This document shows, one piece after another, positions 1 through 10,523 of a DNA stretch of 64,000 nt; positions within the stretch are counted from its first letter, which is position 1, and every line of letters starts with the position of its first letter. The stretch is from NCBI RefSeq assembly GCF_030409845.1, contig NZ_JAUFQQ010000003.1, positions 1,302,001 through 1,366,000 on the forward strand. The letters are read 5' to 3'. This stretch comes from Flavobacterium branchiarum. Lineage in GTDB: Bacteria; Bacteroidota; Bacteroidia; Flavobacteriales; Flavobacteriaceae. A program made the position numbers and the translations under genes. A model generated the notes under the pieces. That model was not told the origin of the DNA, did no database searches, and worked only from the letters and a program-made list of their open reading frames with translations.

Positions 1-774
1 GATAAATTTTCATGGGATACTACAATAAACTATTCTCAAAACAAGAATACAGTTAAAGAAATCCCTTCAGAATTAGGAGGTTCAATTCCTTTAACTCCTG
101 TAAACAATGTTAACTACAGATATGCTTTAACTGAAGGTAGACCTTTTGGAATTATTGAAGGAAAAGAGATTCTTAAAAACGATAAAGGGGAAATTATTTT
201 AGATTCAAAAGGTAATTTATCTGTTGATGGTAAATTTAAAGAAGTAGGGAATTCAAATCCAGATTTTATGTTAGGTTGGTCTAACACATTTAAAATTGGT
301 GCTTTTACGGCTAACTTCTTGATTGACGGACGTTTTGGAGGAGATGTAATGAGTATTACTGAGGCTATGAATGACTCTTATGGAGTTTCAAAAAGAACTG
401 GAGATGCAAGAAATGCTGGTGGTGTTCCAATTAATGGAGTTAAACCAGATGGTTCAAAAGTGACTTCAATGCCAGCTGAACAATATTACAGTGCAGTTGG
501 TGGATTTGCTGGAGCTACTGCTGAGTATGTTTATGATGCAACAAACGTTAGTTTAAGAGAGGTTTCATTAGGTTATACTTTTAATAAAAAAGTTATTCCA
601 TTTGTTAACACAGCGACTTTATCATTAATAGCAAGAAATTTATTCTTCATTTATAAAGATGCTCCATTTGATCCTAACATTGCTTTAAGTACAGGTCAAG
701 GTTTACAAGGTGTTGATATATATGGTGCACCATCAACAAAAAGCATTGGACTTAATTTAAATGTAACTTTCTAA
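1..774 (+). CDS. SusC/RagA-type TonB-dependent outer-membrane receptor, 3' part
   Basis: The frame is open from base 1 to the stop at 772-774, so this is the last 257 residues of a protein that begins outside the window. The visible part is alternating beta-strand sequence typical of a TonB-dependent barrel, with late-barrel features such as a '[11 protein letters not shown]' stretch and a C-terminal '[10 protein letters not shown]' ending in Phe, as outer-membrane barrels usually do. SusC proteins form the channel through which SusD-captured glycans enter the periplasm. A susD gene follows after 11 bases, which fixes the family. The downstream amino-sugar genes suggest a GlcNAc-oligomer substrate, but that is inference from context. 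Confidence 0.93.
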   Translation, partial: DKFSWDTTINYSQNKNTVKEIPSELGGSIPLTPVNNVNYRYALTEGRPFGIIEGKEILKNDKGEIILDSKGNLSVDGKFKEVGNSNPDFMLGWSNTFKIGAFTANFLIDGRFGGDVMSITEAMNDSYGVSKRTGDARNAGGVPINGVKPDGSKVTSMPAEQYYSAVGGFAGATAEYVYDATNVSLREVSLGYTFNKKVIPFVNTATLSLIARNLFFIYKDAPFDPNIALSTGQGLQGVDIYGAPSTKSIGLNLNVTF

Positions 775-785
775 TTTAAAAAATC

Positions 786-2363
786 ATGAAAACAAATCAT
801 ATAAAAAAATCATTAATCTGTTTTGGTCTTTTAACCTTAGTTGGTTGTACAGATAATTTTAATGAAATTAACAGTAATCCTGATGCTTTTACCTATTTGG
901 AAACAACTCAGGACTTTAATCACATCAACGGGCCTTTTAAAACTATGTTTGACAACGTAGGAGTTAATACTCCAGGTTGGAAATACCAGTTGGCTAATGA
1001 TTTATCTGGAAACAATTGGGGTGGATATACAGCTGCACCAGGTTTCGATGGGGCCAATAATCTTTCGTATGCACTTTCTGACAACTGGAATCTTTGGGCT
1101 TGGGAAGCAGCTTATGCACAAGTGATGGCGAATTTCTTCAAAGTAGAAAGAGAAGCTAAAGGTAAATATGATGAGTTTTTTGCTCTTGCTACAATTATAA
1201 AAGTACAAACTTTACATAAAGTAGCAGATGCATGGGGTCCAATTGTATACTCTAAATTTGGTACTACCGATCCAGCAATTGGGTATGATTCTCAAGAAGA
1301 AGTTTATGGATTTATGTTTAAAGACTTAGATTTTGCTGTTGCAGAATTGACAAAAAGAGTTGATGCAGGAGAGGAAAGTTCTTTTAATAATATTGATCGT
1401 TCATCATACAAAGGAGATTACAAAAGATGGGTTATATATGCTAATTCTTTAAGATTAAGATTAGCGATGCGTATTGTAAAAGTTAATCCAGCATTAGCAA
1501 AAGCAGAAGCTGAAAAAGCAGTTAGTCAAAAATTTGGTGTAATGACTACGGCTGATGATACTTTTATCGTAAATAAAGATGTGTCGCAACATCCTCTTAG
1601 AGTAGTTTCTTATGATTATAATGATAGTCGTATGTCTGCAGATATGGAGTCTATTATGGGTGGATATAATGATCCTAGAATGAAAGTTTATTTTGCTACC
1701 TCTATAAAATATCCTGGAGAATATAAAGGAATTCGTACTGGAGGAATTATGGGAGACAAAACGTTACATCAAGATTTTTCTAACTTCGGTAAGATAATTA
1801 AAGAAGACAAACAAGTTGTTTGGTTAAATACGGCTGAAATTTATTTCTTAAGAGCTGAAGGAGCTTTAAGAGGTTGGAATATGGGTGGTGATGCAGGAAC
1901 ATTTTATAAAGCTGGTATTACTGCATCTTTTGATCAACTTGCTACTGGTGGTGCCGCTGATTACATTCTAGATAATGTAAAAACGGCTAAAGATTACGTA
2001 GATCCAGTTGCTTCATTTAATAGTGGTTTAGCTGTAAATAAAGTGACTATTGCTTGGGATCCTGCAGCAACTAATGAGGTGAAATTACAAAAAATTATCA
2101 CTCAAAAATGGATTGCTAACTTCCCTGATGGTTTCGAAGCTTGGTCTGATCACCGTAGAACGGGTTATCCTAAATTGTTACCAGTTCTTAATAATCAAAG
2201 TGGAGGTAAAATTAGTACCGAACTTGGTGTAAGAAGAATAAATTTTGTACAGACTGAAAAAGATGGAAATCCTGAAGGTCTTAAAACAGGTATTGCAAAA
2301 CTTGGAGGACCTGATCATGGTGGAACTAGAACTTGGTGGGATACTACTGGTCCTAACTTCTAA
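786..2363 (+). CDS. SusD/RagB family glycan-binding outer-membrane lipoprotein
   Basis: This 525-residue protein starts with a lipoprotein signal ending in 'LLTLVGC' (lipobox, Cys21), so it is expected to be lipid-anchored at the outer membrane. The body shows SusD-like features: a helix-rich N-terminal half with a TPR-like section ('SLRLRLAMRIV'), 'TAEIYFLRAEGALRGW' in the C-terminal half, and an ending rich in Gly and aromatic residues ('GGTRTWWDTTGPNF'). SusD proteins sit as a lid on the SusC channel and bind the oligosaccharide. It is 11 bases downstream of susC and is followed by a strong terminator, so susC-susD form the 3' end of one operon. Ligand specificity cannot be read from the sequence. 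Confidence 0.92.
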   Translation: MKTNHIKKSLICFGLLTLVGCTDNFNEINSNPDAFTYLETTQDFNHINGPFKTMFDNVGVNTPGWKYQLANDLSGNNWGGYTAAPGFDGANNLSYALSDNWNLWAWEAAYAQVMANFFKVEREAKGKYDEFFALATIIKVQTLHKVADAWGPIVYSKFGTTDPAIGYDSQEEVYGFMFKDLDFAVAELTKRVDAGEESSFNNIDRSSYKGDYKRWVIYANSLRLRLAMRIVKVNPALAKAEAEKAVSQKFGVMTTADDTFIVNKDVSQHPLRVVSYDYNDSRMSADMESIMGGYNDPRMKVYFATSIKYPGEYKGIRTGGIMGDKTLHQDFSNFGKIIKEDKQVVWLNTAEIYFLRAEGALRGWNMGGDAGTFYKAGITASFDQLATGGAADYILDNVKTAKDYVDPVASFNSGLAVNKVTIAWDPAATNEVKLQKIITQKWIANFPDGFEAWSDHRRTGYPKLLPVLNNQSGGKISTELGVRRINFVQTEKDGNPEGLKTGIAKLGGPDHGGTRTWWDTTGPNF

Positions 2364-2396
2364 TAAAAAATCAAATTTTTAAGAAAGAATGTAAGT

Positions 2397-2430
2397 GGCA
2401 TAAGTAATGAAAATTACTTATGCCTCTTTT
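2397..2430 (+). terminator. Terminator of the susCD operon
   Basis: A perfect 12-bp stem (GGCATAAGTAAT, 2397-2408, with its complement at 2413-2424) closes a GAAA tetraloop and is followed by TCTTTT. It lies 34 bases after the susD stop. An ATG at 2407, in frame with the next gene, falls inside the stem, which argues against that start. Confidence 0.85.
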
Positions 2431-2472
2431 AAACTTGCATGTCTTTACAATAAATATTATAAAAAAAATAAA

Positions 2473-4410
2473 ATGAAAAGTGCTATAGAAATTAAACCAG
2501 ACATTAGTTATAAAAGCGCTGGTAAATTTGAAGAGACACGATTTGAAAAAATCCACAATGAAATCTTCAAGAATTCTACCGAAGCATCGATAATTGTTGC
2601 GCAGGAAATTGCTCAATTAATTAGATCAAAACAAGAAAAGAACAAATCTTGTGTACTAGGTTTAGCTACAGGTTCTTCACCTATAAAAGTGTATGAAGAA
2701 TTAGTTAGAATGCACAATGAAGAAGGATTAAGTTTTAGCAATGTTGTTACTTTTAATTTGGATGAATATTATCCGATGACTAAAGAAAACAAACAGAGTT
2801 ACCACCATTTCATGCATCAACATTTGTTTAATCATATCGATATTAAACCAGAGAATGTAAATATTCCAGATGGTACGGTTTCGATTGATGAATTGAATCA
2901 ATATTGTATTGATTATGAGATGAATATTAAAAATGCTGGAGGACTAGATTTTCAATTATTAGGAATTGGTCGTACAGGGCACGTAGGATTTAACGAGCCG
3001 GGTTCACATATAAATTCAGGAACACGTATTATTACTTTGGATCATATAACGAGAGTAGATGCTTCTTCCGATTTTAACGGGATTGATAATGTGCCAAAAA
3101 GGGCTATTACAATGGGAGTATCTACAATTCTCAGATCCAAAAGAATAGTACTGATGGCTTGGGGACAAAACAAAGCCGATATTATTAAGAGAACCATTCA
3201 AGGTGATATTAGCTCAGAAGTTCCAGCTACATTTTTGCAAAACCACGGTAATGCAACTTTTGTATTAGATCAATCGGCGGCATCAGAACTAACACGTTTT
3301 AAAACACCTTGGCTAGTAGGAGAATGTATTTGGAATCAAGAATTAAAAAGTAAAGCGATTGTTTGGTTGTGTCAAAAAACAAAACAATCTATTTTAAAAT
3401 TAACTGATAGAGATTACAACAATAACGGAATGTCCGATTTATTGGCTCAAGAAGGTTCTGCTTACGATTTGAACATTAATATGTTCAACGTATTACAACA
3501 TACGATTACAGGATGGCCAGGAGGAAAACCCAATACAGACGATTCACATCGTCCAGAGAGAGCCAATCCAGCTAAGAAAAGAATTATCCTTTTTAGTCCA
3601 CATCCGGATGATGACGTTATCTCAATGGGGGGAACATTCTCAAAATTAATAAAACAAGGGCATGATGTACACGTAGTATATCAAACCTCTGGAAATATTG
3701 CAGTAACTGATGATGAGGCATTAAAGTTTGCTGAGGTTAGTAATGATTTTATTGCTGATGCAGGCGCAAAAATAAATTTCAAATCTGTGATTGACTTTCT
3801 GAATAATAAATCGGAAAATCAAATTGATTCATTGGAAGTGAGGAAGTTAAAAGGACTTATCCGTCGAAGAGAATCGTATGCAGCAACGAGATATATTGGA
3901 TTAAAAGATGAAAATACCCATTTCCTAGATCTTCCATTTTATGAGACAGGACAAATCAAGAAAAATCCGTTAGGTCTTGAAGATATAGCTATCGTAAAAG
4001 ATATTATCGAAAAAATAAAACCACATCAGGTATTTGCCGCAGGAGATTTAGCAGATCCACACGGAACGCACGAAGTATGTTTAAATGCCATATTCGCAGC
4101 AATGAAGGAATTAAAACCACAACCTTATATGGATGATTGTTGGTTATGGTTGTACCGAGGTGCTTGGCACGAATGGGATATTCATGAAATAGACATGGCA
4201 GTACCGTTAAGCCCATCAGAAGTGTTATTAAAACGTCATGCGATTTTGTATCACCAATCTCAAAAAGATAGAGTGATGTTTCAAGGTAACGACTCAAGAG
4301 AGTTTTGGGTTAGAGCCGAAGATCGTAATAAAAACACAGCAATTTTATATGACGATTTAGGACTAGCAGAATATGAAGCAATCGAAGCTTTTAAACGTTT
4401 TGATTATTAA
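2473..4410 (+). CDS. nagB: Glucosamine-6-phosphate deaminase fused to a PIG-L/LmbE deacetylase domain
   Basis: The product is 645 residues. Residues about 1-290 are a NagB-type deaminase/isomerase (GlcN-6-P to fructose-6-P plus ammonia), with 'LATGSSP' at 64-70, 'NLDEYY' at 95-100 and 'GRTGHVGFNEPG' at 166-177. Residues about 370-645 are a PIG-L/LmbE N-deacetylase-like domain with the metal motif 'PHPDDD' at 376-381 and a later 'DPHGTHE'. I chose ATG 2473 because the in-frame ATG at 2407 lies inside a terminator stem. At the position of the E. coli NagB catalytic Asp141 (GVDGH) this protein has Thr168 (GRTGH), while the equivalents of Asp72 (D97), His143 (H170) and Glu148 (E175) are kept. The fused form is common in Bacteroidota as far as I recall. 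The substrate of the second domain is unknown to me; GlcNAc-6-P is a guess from context. Confidence 0.88.
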   Translation: MKSAIEIKPDISYKSAGKFEETRFEKIHNEIFKNSTEASIIVAQEIAQLIRSKQEKNKSCVLGLATGSSPIKVYEELVRMHNEEGLSFSNVVTFNLDEYYPMTKENKQSYHHFMHQHLFNHIDIKPENVNIPDGTVSIDELNQYCIDYEMNIKNAGGLDFQLLGIGRTGHVGFNEPGSHINSGTRIITLDHITRVDASSDFNGIDNVPKRAITMGVSTILRSKRIVLMAWGQNKADIIKRTIQGDISSEVPATFLQNHGNATFVLDQSAASELTRFKTPWLVGECIWNQELKSKAIVWLCQKTKQSILKLTDRDYNNNGMSDLLAQEGSAYDLNINMFNVLQHTITGWPGGKPNTDDSHRPERANPAKKRIILFSPHPDDDVISMGGTFSKLIKQGHDVHVVYQTSGNIAVTDDEALKFAEVSNDFIADAGAKINFKSVIDFLNNKSENQIDSLEVRKLKGLIRRRESYAATRYIGLKDENTHFLDLPFYETGQIKKNPLGLEDIAIVKDIIEKIKPHQVFAAGDLADPHGTHEVCLNAIFAAMKELKPQPYMDDCWLWLYRGAWHEWDIHEIDMAVPLSPSEVLLKRHAILYHQSQKDRVMFQGNDSREFWVRAEDRNKNTAILYDDLGLAEYEAIEAFKRFDY

Positions 4411-4571
4411 TAAGTTTTAAAGAGTATTTAGAATAATTTTAGTTACAAAATTCAGATGGCAATCTTAGTGATAAAGAGGTTCAAATAGGTTTTCTTCTGA
4501 GTTTTGTTTTTACCCCCGAGTTTTTTAGGTCAATATTTATTGATTGCAAAAGGCTCTTTACAACAAAAAGT

Positions 4572-6638
4572 ATGAAATATATATTGATTTTATTATTTTC
4601 TGGGATAGTTGCAAATGCTCAAATAAAGAAAGAGCAATTAAACCTTATGCCCTGGCCACAAACAGTAAATTTAAGCCAAGGCACATTTGCTCTAACTAAA
4701 GGTTTTAGAGTGAATATTACTGGAAATCCTAATCCAAGAATCTTTAGTGCAGCAACTCGTTTTTTAAGACGATTAGATGGAAGAACAGGTTTGTTTTTTG
4801 AACAAGATTTTTTGACTAAGTTAAATTCGGCACCTACAGCACAATTACAAATAAATTGCACTAAGAGTGGTAAAATTGGTTTATATGAAGACGAGAGTTA
4901 TCATCTTGATATAAAACAAAATCAAATTACTATTAATGCAACAAGTGATTTAGGAGCATTGCATGGTCTTGAAACATTGTTACAAATGTTACAAAACAAT
5001 AGTACTTCTTACTATTTTCCAGTTTCTCAAATTTCAGATTTCCCAAGATTTACTTGGAGAGGTTTAATGATGGATGTTGCAAGACATTTTCAACCTGTAG
5101 ATGTTGTTAAAAGAAATTTAGATGCCTTAGCAGCTGTTAAAATGAATGTTTTTCATTGGCATTTGGTAGATGATCAAGGTTGGAGAATTCAATTAAAAAA
5201 ACATCCTAAACTTACTGAATTAGCATCGGATGGTTTTTTCTATACGCAAGAAGAAATTAAAGATATTGTAAAATATGCTGATGAACGTGGAATTATGGTA
5301 GTACCAGAAATTGATGTTCCAGGTCATGCATCTGCTATTTTAACAGCTTATCCAGAAATAGGAAGTAAAGTAGTTAATATCTCTACTGGAAATGCAGAGG
5401 GTAGTGCAACAGCGGCAGTAGTTTCGACATATAGCATTGAACGTAATGCAGGAGTTTTTAGCCCTACATTAGATCCAACAAATCCTAAAACATATCAATT
5501 GTTAAGTGAAATATTTGACGAGACTTGTCCATTATTTCCAGGTGCATACTTTCATATTGGAGGAGATGAAAACGAAGGGAAAGATTGGGATTCAAACCCT
5601 AAGATTCAAGAGTTCAAAAAGAAAAATAAGTTAGTAACGAATCATGACTTGCAAACTTATTTTACAATGAAATTGGTTCCAATGCTTAAAAAACATGGTA
5701 AACAATTGATGGGATGGGAAGAGATTATGACCAAAGATATGTCTAAAGATGCTATCATTCATGCATGGAGAGGTCCGAACGAAGGAGTTGCAGTTGGAAA
5801 ATCATTAACAGATGCTGTTAAAAATGGATATAAAACGGTTTTATCAAACGGATATTATATTGATTTGGTTCAAGGTGTAGAAGCTCATTATTTAAATGAT
5901 CCATTGCCTAAGAGTGCCAATTTTACTACGGAAGAAAAAGCTAGAGTATTAGGTGGTGAAGCTACGATGTGGACTGAACTTGTTACACCTTTGACAATGG
6001 ATTCAAGACTTTGGCCAAGAACTGCAGCTATTGCAGAAAGATTATGGTCTGCTGAAGATGTTAGAGATTTAAGTAGCTTACGCAAAAGATTAGCAGTTGT
6101 TTCTTTTAGATTAGAAGAATTAGGAATCACACATATTAGAAACAAAGATGTGATCTTAAGAAATATAGCAAATAATCAAAATATTGCTCCTTTAAGCGAT
6201 TTTTCAAATGTATGTGAGCCTTTAAAAGGATATAAGAGAAACAAAGGAGGAGTTGAATATCAAACATATTCTCCATTCACGCTTTTTGCAGATGCTTGTA
6301 CACCAGATGCTTCAGATGCAATTGCTTTTGATGAGGTTGTAAAAGAATATTTAGCAGATAAATCGGTTGCAAATAAAGCTAAAGTTACTGCTTTCTTGAA
6401 TAAATGGATTGGATTAAAAGCTAGTCTTGCAAGTTTAAGTGAAAATGCACCTTTGATTCAGCCTATTTTACCTCTAGCAAATAATCTTAGTGATCTATCA
6501 CAACAACTAGTAAATGTGTTGGATAATAAAGCAACAGTTGCTCCAGCAGTTTTAAATGAGTTATTAGAAAAATGTAACTCTAAAGAGTATGGTGATGTAG
6601 AATTGGCTGTTTATGAAAGTTTGAAAAAATTAATATAA
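4572..6638 (+). CDS. Beta-N-acetylhexosaminidase, GH20
   Basis: A 688-residue exported glycoside hydrolase. It has a signal peptide ending 'IVANAQ' (about residue 17), a GH20 N-terminal beta/alpha domain (about 25-155), and a (beta/alpha)8 catalytic domain from 'FTWRGLMMDVARHF' (160-173) onward, including 'FHWHLVDDQGWR' (194-205). The catalytic Asp-Glu pair is D332-E333 in 'HIGGDENEG'. Such enzymes release terminal GlcNAc or GalNAc from chitooligosaccharides or glycans using the substrate acetamido group. The C-terminal 150 residues are helical and look like a non-catalytic extension. It lies 161 bases after nagB on the same strand and fits with SusCD and NagB in a GlcNAc-oligomer pathway. 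Location is likely periplasmic. Confidence 0.94.
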   Translation: MKYILILLFSGIVANAQIKKEQLNLMPWPQTVNLSQGTFALTKGFRVNITGNPNPRIFSAATRFLRRLDGRTGLFFEQDFLTKLNSAPTAQLQINCTKSGKIGLYEDESYHLDIKQNQITINATSDLGALHGLETLLQMLQNNSTSYYFPVSQISDFPRFTWRGLMMDVARHFQPVDVVKRNLDALAAVKMNVFHWHLVDDQGWRIQLKKHPKLTELASDGFFYTQEEIKDIVKYADERGIMVVPEIDVPGHASAILTAYPEIGSKVVNISTGNAEGSATAAVVSTYSIERNAGVFSPTLDPTNPKTYQLLSEIFDETCPLFPGAYFHIGGDENEGKDWDSNPKIQEFKKKNKLVTNHDLQTYFTMKLVPMLKKHGKQLMGWEEIMTKDMSKDAIIHAWRGPNEGVAVGKSLTDAVKNGYKTVLSNGYYIDLVQGVEAHYLNDPLPKSANFTTEEKARVLGGEATMWTELVTPLTMDSRLWPRTAAIAERLWSAEDVRDLSSLRKRLAVVSFRLEELGITHIRNKDVILRNIANNQNIAPLSDFSNVCEPLKGYKRNKGGVEYQTYSPFTLFADACTPDASDAIAFDEVVKEYLADKSVANKAKVTAFLNKWIGLKASLASLSENAPLIQPILPLANNLSDLSQQLVNVLDNKATVAPAVLNELLEKCNSKEYGDVELAVYESLKKLI

Positions 6639-6684
6639 ATTATATAAAGTAAAGTTTGAGTGATTAATAATTGAAGTTTAGTTG

Positions 6685-6736
6685 CCATAATTAGTGATTA
6701 TCTCTCCTAGAGATTTCTGGGAGAGATAGGTTATGG
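6685..6736 (+). terminator. Extended hairpin after the hexosaminidase gene
   Basis: Inner arms ATCTCTCC (6700-6707) and GGAGAGAT (6720-6727) are nested inside outer arms CCATAA (6685-6690) and TTATGG (6731-6736). The structure begins 47 bases after the GH20 stop. There is no T-tract, so intrinsic termination is uncertain; it may instead be a 3'-UTR stabiliser. Confidence 0.45.
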
Positions 6737-6907
6737 TAAAAGCAATTAGATTAGATTTTTTCGAATCAAAATTTATATTTAAGCTTATATATGAGATATA
6801 GTTTAATATTTAAGATTTCAAAAAAATGAGAAATTGGGGCAGTTAAAATTGAGTTTGGTTATTTATTTTTTAATTAGATTTTTCATATTTTGGACAAATG
6901 CATAGAA

Positions 6908-6981
6908 TTTAGGTAATTTGTTATTTGGTTTTTACCTAAAGGAAATCATTATAAACCTGGCACATTGTGTCAGGTTTTTTT
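6908..6981 (+). ncRNA. Candidate small structured RNA with its own terminator
   Basis: Within a 468-base gene-free stretch (6639-7106) there are two hairpins in series. The first has a perfect 9-bp stem (TTTAGGTAA 6908-6916 with TTACCTAAA 6932-6940). The second is a terminator-like hairpin (AAACCTG 6953-6959 with CAGGTTT 6971-6977) followed by a T-run. No reading frame of note lies here and the preceding gene already has a hairpin 220 bases earlier. I saw no convincing promoter, so it could also be a long 3' UTR. Confidence 0.35.
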
Positions 6982-7050
6982 AGTTTAAATGGGCTTGTAT
7001 GACTTATATGGTTCAAAAACATATAAAAAAAACTTACCTCCTTAGTTTCT

Positions 7051-7081
7051 TTGTACCTCTGAACCTTTTTCACTACTTTTG
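7051..7081 (+). promoter_or_regulatory. Promoter of the ABC-F gene
   Basis: The Bacteroidota-type -33 TTG (7051-7053) and -7 box TACTTTTG (7074-7081, consensus TAnnTTTG) are separated by 20 bases. The expected transcript start is about 7086, some 20 bases before the ATG. Confidence 0.7.
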
Positions 7082-7100
7082 CACAAAATTAATTAAATAG

Positions 7101-8723
<1,623 letters not shown>

Positions 8724-8744
8724 TACTTAAAAGATATCTTTTAA

Positions 8745-8780
8745 AAATCCCATTTGCTTAGTTTGTAGCAAATGGGATTT
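8745..8780. terminator. Bidirectional terminator between the ABC-F and small lipoprotein genes
   Basis: A perfect 14-bp stem (AAATCCCATTTGCT 8745-8758, complement 8767-8780) with an 8-base loop is flanked by A's and by T's. It can end both the plus-strand ABC-F transcript and the minus-strand transcript of the 57-aa gene. Confidence 0.88.
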
Positions 8781-8785
8781 TTTTA

Positions 8786-8959
8786 TTATTTCTTTCCGAG
8801 GATTTTACTAATTATGAAAATTATTAAAACGATTATTGCAATTACGGCAAAAGCACCCACTCCCATTCCTGCTTTAAAAATTCCTGCTATGGCTTCACAA
8901 CTGGTAAATGAAAAAGATACTATTAAAGCGACTAGTATTGTAGTTAATTTAATTTTCAT
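8786..8959 (-). CDS. Small lipoprotein with one C-terminal membrane helix (57 aa)
   Basis: Translation of the minus strand from the ATG at 8959 gives 57 residues: a lysine-containing start, a hydrophobic signal with lipobox 'FTSC' (Cys21), a short Gly/Ala linker ('AIAGIFKAGMGVGAF'), a 15-residue Ile/Val/Leu membrane helix and a basic end 'SKILGKK'. The combination of lipobox, transmembrane helix and positive-inside tail is unlikely by chance, whereas the plus-strand frame over the same bases has no such design. It ends 6 bases from a bidirectional terminator. I recall similar mini-proteins in other flavobacteria, sometimes mislabelled as phosphatidate cytidylyltransferase; no function is known to me. 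Confidence 0.8.
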   Translation of the reverse strand: MKIKLTTILVALIVSFSFTSCEAIAGIFKAGMGVGAFAVIAIIVLIIFIISKILGKK

Positions 8960-9173
8960 GATTTTATGTTTTTAAATTAATAAAAAAAGACAATCGTTAT
9001 TATGGTATTGTGAAATTAAGAAAAAAAACAAATGAGATGTTATAGAATTTCTCTAAAATGTTTTATTATTCTATTTTTAGTATTTGTTAAAATAGATGAT
9101 AATAATTGAAAATTAAGTTGTTAGGTTACGTAATAATTGAGGATTTTGATTATAGATTTTAGAGGAATAAAAT

Positions 9174-9181
9174 TATATTTG
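9174..9181 (+). promoter_or_regulatory. Putative -7 box for the DUF418 gene
   Basis: TATATTTG matches TAnnTTTG and lies 34 bases before the ATG at 9216. The nearest upstream TTG (9146-9148) is 25 bases away, which is rather far for a -33 element. Confidence 0.45.
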
Positions 9182-9215
9182 AGTCTATTTACTATACTAA
9201 AACCCTTAAAAGAAT

Positions 9216-10421
9216 ATGTCAGAAAATGCCTTTAGTTTAAAATCTCCTCGAATAGAAGTGATAGATGCATTACGTGGTTTAGCCATTATGGCGATAATGT
9301 TGCTCCATAATTTAGAACATTTTGATTTCTATTATTTACCCGAATATTTACCTGAACCAATTAAAGTATTGGATAAGATTATCTGGGATACTTTGTTTTT
9401 TATTTTTGCAGGAAAATCGTATGCCATTTTTTCACTACTCTTTGGGTTTAGTTTCTTTATTCAATATGATAATCAGCGTAAAAAAGGAAACGATTTTAGA
9501 TGGAGGTACGTTTGGAGACTCGCTATATTATTTGTTTTTGGATTAGTGAATACAATCTTTTTTTCTGGAGATATATTAATGATGTATGCCGTTTTAGGAT
9601 TGCTATTAATTCCAGTTTGTAACCTGAAAACCAAATATGTATTGATAATTGCTACTTTCTTGTTATTGCTTCCGATGGAATGGTTTAATTTATTTAATAT
9701 TCTTTATAATCCAGATTATGTTTTGCCACTCAATTTATCAAATGCTTATTATGGAAATATGCATACTTATTTTAGCGGAAATTCATTTATAGATCATTCA
9801 GTTGGAAATCTATCAATCGGGAGATGGGCTTCGATATTTTGGTCATGGGAAAATGGAAGGTTTTTTCAGGCTCCTGCTTTGTTTATGTTCGGAATGATTG
9901 CTGGAAGGAAACAACTTTTTGTAGCCTCAGCTGCTAGTATTGCATTTTGGAAAAAAGCGTCGCAATATGCAATTCTATTATTTATTCCCTTTTTTGCATT
10001 CAAGACCTATTTGCCAGAACTAATCGCAAATAAAGATTTAGTAAATAGTCTGCTGATTATTTTTACCTCTTGGTCAAATGTAACTTTTATGGTTGTTTTA
10101 GTAAGCTCATTTGTGTTGTTGTACCAAAAAGAAGCAGTGAATAAAGTTTTAATTAAACTAATCCCTTTTGGAAAAATGAGTCTGACAAGTTATTTCTCTC
10201 AATCAATTTTGGGATCTTTTATTTACTACCGTTATGGTTTAGGACTTTATGAATATACAGGAGCAACCTTCAGTTTATTAATAGGTATCGTTTTATTTTT
10301 ATTACAATTAGGATTCTGTACCTGGTGGCTCAAAACGCATAAGCAAGGCCCATTAGAAGCGTTGTGGCACAAGCTGACTTGGATTTCTTTTGGAAAAGAA
10401 AAAAAGGCAGTTGTAGCATAA
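9216..10421 (+). CDS. DUF418-family polytopic membrane protein
   Basis: This 401-residue protein has about nine to ten hydrophobic helices. It starts with the typical 'PRIEVIDALRGLAIMAIMLLHN' of the DUF418/acyltransferase-like superfamily, contains 'LLFGFSFFIQ' and 'FALFVFGLVN'-like helices, and ends with the DUF418 signature region around 'GKMSLTSYFSQS' (about residues 320-331) and a 'WWLKTHKQGPLEALWHKLTW' C-terminus. DUF418 proteins are inner-membrane proteins related to YeiB; their substrate is not established. It stands alone, with a putative promoter just upstream. No paralog is seen in the window. Confidence 0.85.
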   Translation: MSENAFSLKSPRIEVIDALRGLAIMAIMLLHNLEHFDFYYLPEYLPEPIKVLDKIIWDTLFFIFAGKSYAIFSLLFGFSFFIQYDNQRKKGNDFRWRYVWRLAILFVFGLVNTIFFSGDILMMYAVLGLLLIPVCNLKTKYVLIIATFLLLLPMEWFNLFNILYNPDYVLPLNLSNAYYGNMHTYFSGNSFIDHSVGNLSIGRWASIFWSWENGRFFQAPALFMFGMIAGRKQLFVASAASIAFWKKASQYAILLFIPFFAFKTYLPELIANKDLVNSLLIIFTSWSNVTFMVVLVSSFVLLYQKEAVNKVLIKLIPFGKMSLTSYFSQSILGSFIYYRYGLGLYEYTGATFSLLIGIVLFLLQLGFCTWWLKTHKQGPLEALWHKLTWISFGKEKKAVVA

Positions 10422-10511
10422 TGTGCTGTGACTGTATAAAGACATAAAGTATGCGAACTTTCTATTATTGGTTATTGAGTATATTTTTATGGATTTTTTA
10501 TTTCTAATTGT

Positions 10512-10519
10512 TACCTTTG
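10512..10519 (+). promoter_or_regulatory. -7 box of the first XRE gene, 4 bases before its ATG
   Basis: TACCTTTG fits TAnnTTTG. Only GTT or AGTT separates it from the ATG at 10524, so transcription would begin at or next to the start codon, implying a leaderless message. No clear -33 TTG is seen. Confidence 0.5.
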
Positions 10520-10523
10520 AGTT

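Noticed and set aside
2407..2472. Longer N-terminus for the NagB fusion from the ATG at 2407
   Set aside because: The ATG lies in a perfect terminator stem, and the extra 22 residues do not resemble NagB proteins.
8772..8975. Plus-strand 67-codon frame
   Set aside because: It begins inside a bidirectional terminator and is the complement of the convincing minus-strand lipoprotein gene.
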